The notes under the pieces are model-generated. The model had not been told where the DNA came from, did no database searches, and saw only the letters and a list, made by a program, of their open reading frames with translations. The position numbers and the translations under genes were made by a program. This document shows positions 4,350 to 5,944 of a stretch of 5,944 nt of DNA, piece after piece (the stretch's first letter is position 1; the number at the start of each line of letters is the position of its first letter). Source of the DNA: Actinomycetes bacterium (GTDB lineage Bacteria > Actinomycetota > Actinomycetes > Actinomycetales > Microbacteriaceae); the NCBI GenBank assembly GCA_021793715.1, contig JAJYSF010000072.1, positions 1 through 5,944 of the forward strand, given 5' to 3'.

Positions 4350-5918
4350 GTGGATCCCCTCGACATCGCCCGATGGCAGTTCGGCATCACGACCGTGTAC
4401 CACTTCCTCATGGTGCCGCTCACGATCGGCCTCGGCGCCGCCGTCGCCCTGATGCAGACGCTGTGGGTCAGAACCGCCGACGAGAAGTACCTTCGCGCCA
4501 CGAAGTTCTGGGGAAAGCTCTACCTCATCAACTTCATCGTCGGGGTCGCGACCGGCCTCGTGCAGGAGTTCCAGTTCGGCATGGCGTGGAGCGAGTACTC
4601 GCGCTTCGTCGGCGACGTGTTCGGCGCTCCGCTCGCGCTCGAAGGCCTGCTCGCGTTCTTCGTCGAGTCGACCTTCCTCGGCGTGTGGATCTTCGGCTGG
4701 GGCCGGATCCGCAAGGGCCTGCACCTCGCCGCGCTGTGGATCGCGGTGATCGGCTCGTGGATCAGCGCGTACTTCATCATCGTCGCCAACTCGTGGATGC
4801 AGCACCCGGTCGGCGTGGAGCTTATGCCGGATGGCCGCCCCGTGATGACCGACGTCTGGGCCGTGCTCGGCAACAGCACCGCCATCGCCGCGTACACGCA
4901 CACGCTCTTCGGCGCGCTGGTGGTCGCGGGCATGTTCCTGCTCGGCATCAGCTGGTATCACCTGTGGCGCCGCCGCCACGACGGCATCGACACGGTCGGC
5001 TCCGATCGGCACGTCGTCGTCGGATCCGGCACCGCGCCCGGGCGCGACCGCACCGACCACGGCATGTGGATCTGGTCCCTCCGGCTGGGCGCGATCGTCG
5101 CGATCCTCGGCTTCGCGGGAACGGTCGGAACGGGCGACGTGCAGGCCAAGCTCATGTATGAGCAGCAGCCCATGAAGATGGCCGCCGCCGAAGCCGCCTG
5201 CCATACCGGCGGATCCTTCTCGGTCCTGTCGATCGGTGACCCGGGCGGCGACTGCGACGACGTCGTCACGCTGATCGAGGTGCCCGGCGTGCTGGGATTC
5301 CTCGGCACGGGCGAGTGGGGTGCAGACATGCCGGGCATCAACGAGCTCGAGCCACAGTACATCGACCAGTACGGCGAGACGATCCCCGACGACGCGCTCG
5401 CCGGTGAGCACGCCGGCCGCACGATCGACTACGTGCCGACGATGTGGGTGACGTACTGGGGCTTCCGGCTCATGATCGGCCTCGGCGGAATCGTCGCGGC
5501 GGGCGGTGTCGTCGCGCTCTGGCTGACGCGCCGCGGCACGGTTCCGGCCTCGCCCTGGATCACGCGCCTCGCGATCCTCGGCATCGTGGCGCCATTCGCC
5601 GCGAACATCGCCGGCTGGATCTTCACCGAGATCGGGCGTCAGCCGTTCGTGGTCGCGCCCAACCCAGATCCGTCCGGCATCGACGGCGTGTTCATGTTCA
5701 CGGCGGCGGCCGTCTCCCCCGGCGTGACGGCGGGCGAGATGCTCTTCTCCGTGATCGCGCTCACCGCCGTCTACGCGGTGATCCTCGTCGTCGAGCTGTA
5801 CCTGCTCGTCCGCTACGTACGCGGCGGCGCGGCGAGCGCGATGCCCGAACTGTCGCGCGACGAGACCCCCGACGGATCCGACGACCGGCGCGACGACGTG
5901 CTCGCGTTCGCCTACTGA
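4350..5918 (+). CDS. cydA: Cytochrome bd quinol oxidase subunit I (CydA)
   Basis: CydA carries the hemes and the quinol site of cytochrome bd, the high-affinity membrane oxidase that reduces O2 to water. The GTG at 4350 is chosen because AAGGAG (4339-4344) lies five bases upstream and the protein then begins with the normal CydA N-terminus; it is 522 residues, the family's usual length. About nine membrane helices are visible. Heme and proton-path residues are present: His18, Glu98, Glu106, His184, Met375 and Glu427, plus the signature G-R-Q-P-F (429-433). The quinol loop carries Lys276 and Glu281 and is of the short type. Cys284 and Cys302 in this loop are spaced like the disulfide reported for mycobacterial cytochrome bd. 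The tail from about 495 is acidic and cytoplasmic-like. The gene starts an operon with the next gene 13 bp downstream and is presumably controlled by the dyad array upstream. Confidence 0.97.
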   Translation: MDPLDIARWQFGITTVYHFLMVPLTIGLGAAVALMQTLWVRTADEKYLRATKFWGKLYLINFIVGVATGLVQEFQFGMAWSEYSRFVGDVFGAPLALEGLLAFFVESTFLGVWIFGWGRIRKGLHLAALWIAVIGSWISAYFIIVANSWMQHPVGVELMPDGRPVMTDVWAVLGNSTAIAAYTHTLFGALVVAGMFLLGISWYHLWRRRHDGIDTVGSDRHVVVGSGTAPGRDRTDHGMWIWSLRLGAIVAILGFAGTVGTGDVQAKLMYEQQPMKMAAAEAACHTGGSFSVLSIGDPGGDCDDVVTLIEVPGVLGFLGTGEWGADMPGINELEPQYIDQYGETIPDDALAGEHAGRTIDYVPTMWVTYWGFRLMIGLGGIVAAGGVVALWLTRRGTVPASPWITRLAILGIVAPFAANIAGWIFTEIGRQPFVVAPNPDPSGIDGVFMFTAAAVSPGVTAGEMLFSVIALTAVYAVILVVELYLLVRYVRGGAASAMPELSRDETPDGSDDRRDDVLAFAY

Positions 5919-5931
5919 GACGGGAGACCCC

Positions 5932-5944
5932 ATGGACGCGCTTC
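5932..5944 (+). CDS. cydB: Start of next gene, presumably cytochrome bd subunit II (cydB), cut by window edge
   Basis: Only ATG and three further codons (M-D-A-L) are in the window. The start is supported by GGGAG (5922-5926) five bases upstream and by the 13-bp gap after the cydA stop. The identity comes from context: cydB nearly always follows cydA, and CydB proteins commonly begin with M-D followed by hydrophobic residues. The sequence itself cannot prove it. Confidence 0.6.

Noticed and set aside
4281..5933. 550-codon open frame on the minus strand opposite cydA
   Set aside because: Charged low-complexity product without domains; cydA on the plus strand is unmistakable, so this is a composition shadow.

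Overview
The window looks like chromosomal DNA from a GC-rich actinobacterium, probably Microbacteriaceae-like. The evidence is strong G/C bias at third codon positions, TANNNT -10 boxes placed for leaderless transcripts, and actinobacterial-type protein families. The genus is my inference; no marker gene is present.

Layout, left to right. (1) 1-638, minus: the N-terminal part of a fumarylacetoacetate-hydrolase-family enzyme that runs off the left edge. (2) 765-1160, plus: a single-domain cupin, divergent from (1). (3) 1191-1865 and 1875-2831, both minus: a two-gene operon of a ribokinase followed 9 bp later by a FadR-type GntR regulator, converging on the cupin gene. (4) 2883-3638, minus: a small membrane M56 (BlaR1-like) metallopeptidase without a sensor domain. 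(5) 3639-3832: a 194-bp gap with two separate long inverted repeats. (6) 3833-4225, minus: a BlaI/MecI-family repressor. (7) 4226-4349: the divergent blaI/cydA control region, holding five 17-bp dyads at a strict 21-22 bp pitch. (8) 4350-5918, plus: cydA, subunit I of cytochrome bd quinol oxidase, followed after 13 bp by the first bases of the next gene, presumably cydB.

How the parts fit. The right half reads as one regulatory unit. A BlaI-type repressor and an M56 peptidase, the family pair that in staphylococci senses beta-lactams, sit divergently beside the cytochrome bd operon. The intervening DNA is an ordered operator array covering both promoters. I infer that the pair switches a respiratory oxidase in response to an unknown membrane or respiratory signal. 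This array is the most notable feature of the window. The left half is carbon metabolism: a pentose or related sugar kinase with its likely FCD-domain regulator, and an FAH-type hydrolase/lyase whose substrate cannot be read from sequence.

No tRNA, rRNA, CRISPR array, insertion sequence or origin was seen, and no gene-free stretch exceeds 300 bases.
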